Positions 5,965 through 6,120 of a DNA stretch of 6,120 nucleotides are shown one piece after another; position 1 is the first letter of the stretch, and each line of letters opens with the position of its first letter. Origin of the DNA: JBCBTJ01 sp964597685 (lineage in GTDB: Bacteria; Pseudomonadota; Alphaproteobacteria; Caulobacterales; Hyphomonadaceae). The stretch covers positions 1-6,120 of the forward strand of contig CAZQZC010000162.1 of the NCBI GenBank assembly GCA_964597685.1. Reading direction: 5' to 3'. The notes beneath the pieces were generated by a model, which searched no databases, had not been told where the DNA came from, and saw nothing but the letters and a program-made list of their open reading frames with translations. The position numbers were made by a program, and so were the translations under genes.

Positions 5965-6120
5965 ATCGCCGCACTCCGTGGATTAAGCCGCATCATTTGC
6001 GCATTCAGGACCGCAGCCGTCGTCACCCAATCCAGATACGGATCCTGCATCGCCGAGTCGAGCAGGCTTTGTTGGGCTAACTGTGCGACGAGCGCGACGT
6101 TGCTCAGCCAGTGCGCCTCA
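5961..6120 (-). CDS. C-terminal end of an unidentified convergent gene
   Basis: On the minus strand an open frame enters at the right edge (first full codon 6117-6119) and ends at TAG 5961-5963, giving 52 residues. It reads EAHWLSNVALVAQLAQQSLL, continues through DSAMQDPYLDW, and ends NAQMMRLNPRSAAI. The balanced composition, lack of Arg/Ser runs and absence of stops look like real coding sequence, unlike the other frames here. It has no transmembrane segment. I do not recognise the family. Its stop overlaps the hisA stop tail to tail (CTAA), leaving no room for a conventional terminator between them. The fragment is too short to show function. Confidence 0.6.
   Translation of the reverse strand, partial: EAHWLSNVALVAQLAQQSLLDSAMQDPYLDWVTTAAVLNAQMMRLNPRSAAI

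Overview
The window is chromosomal housekeeping DNA from an alphaproteobacterium. Moderately high GC, short gaps, stop/start overlaps, and the placing of hslVU beside a hisB-hisH-hisA run (an arrangement familiar from Rhizobiales, Caulobacterales and relatives) all suggest this. A Caulobacterales/Hyphomonadales/Parvularculales-type host is my inference, because no marker gene here fixes the order. I saw no mobile element, CRISPR array, tRNA or rRNA.

Left part, minus strand, read right to left from 3811 to 1: a membrane-anchored GGDEF-EAL cyclic-di-GMP protein (1814-3811), the HslV peptidase (1190-1765), a polytopic membrane protein of unknown function (94-1197) and the first 27 codons of the HslU unfoldase (1-83). 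Ribosome binding sites and overlaps suggest that hslV, the membrane gene and hslU are translated as a coupled unit. HslV and HslU form one ATP-dependent protease. The membrane gene between them is the oddest point of layout.

Right part, plus strand: hisB (3926-4531), hisH (4592-5233) and hisA (5230-5964). These are three of the genes for the middle of histidine biosynthesis. hisH and hisA overlap by four bases (ATGA). hisF, which encodes the partner of HisH and often follows hisA, does not follow here. Instead the C-terminal end of an unidentified convergent gene on the minus strand starts at the last bases of hisA and runs off the window.

The 114-base gap 3812-3925 separates the two divergent blocks and must hold the his promoter and the promoter for the GGDEF-EAL gene. 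I found no convincing undescribed system. The points worth checking are the degenerate GGDEF site (GSDEF) ahead of a complete EAL active site, the membrane gene inside hslVU, the 19-residue leader of HslV, and the broken link between hisHA and hisF.
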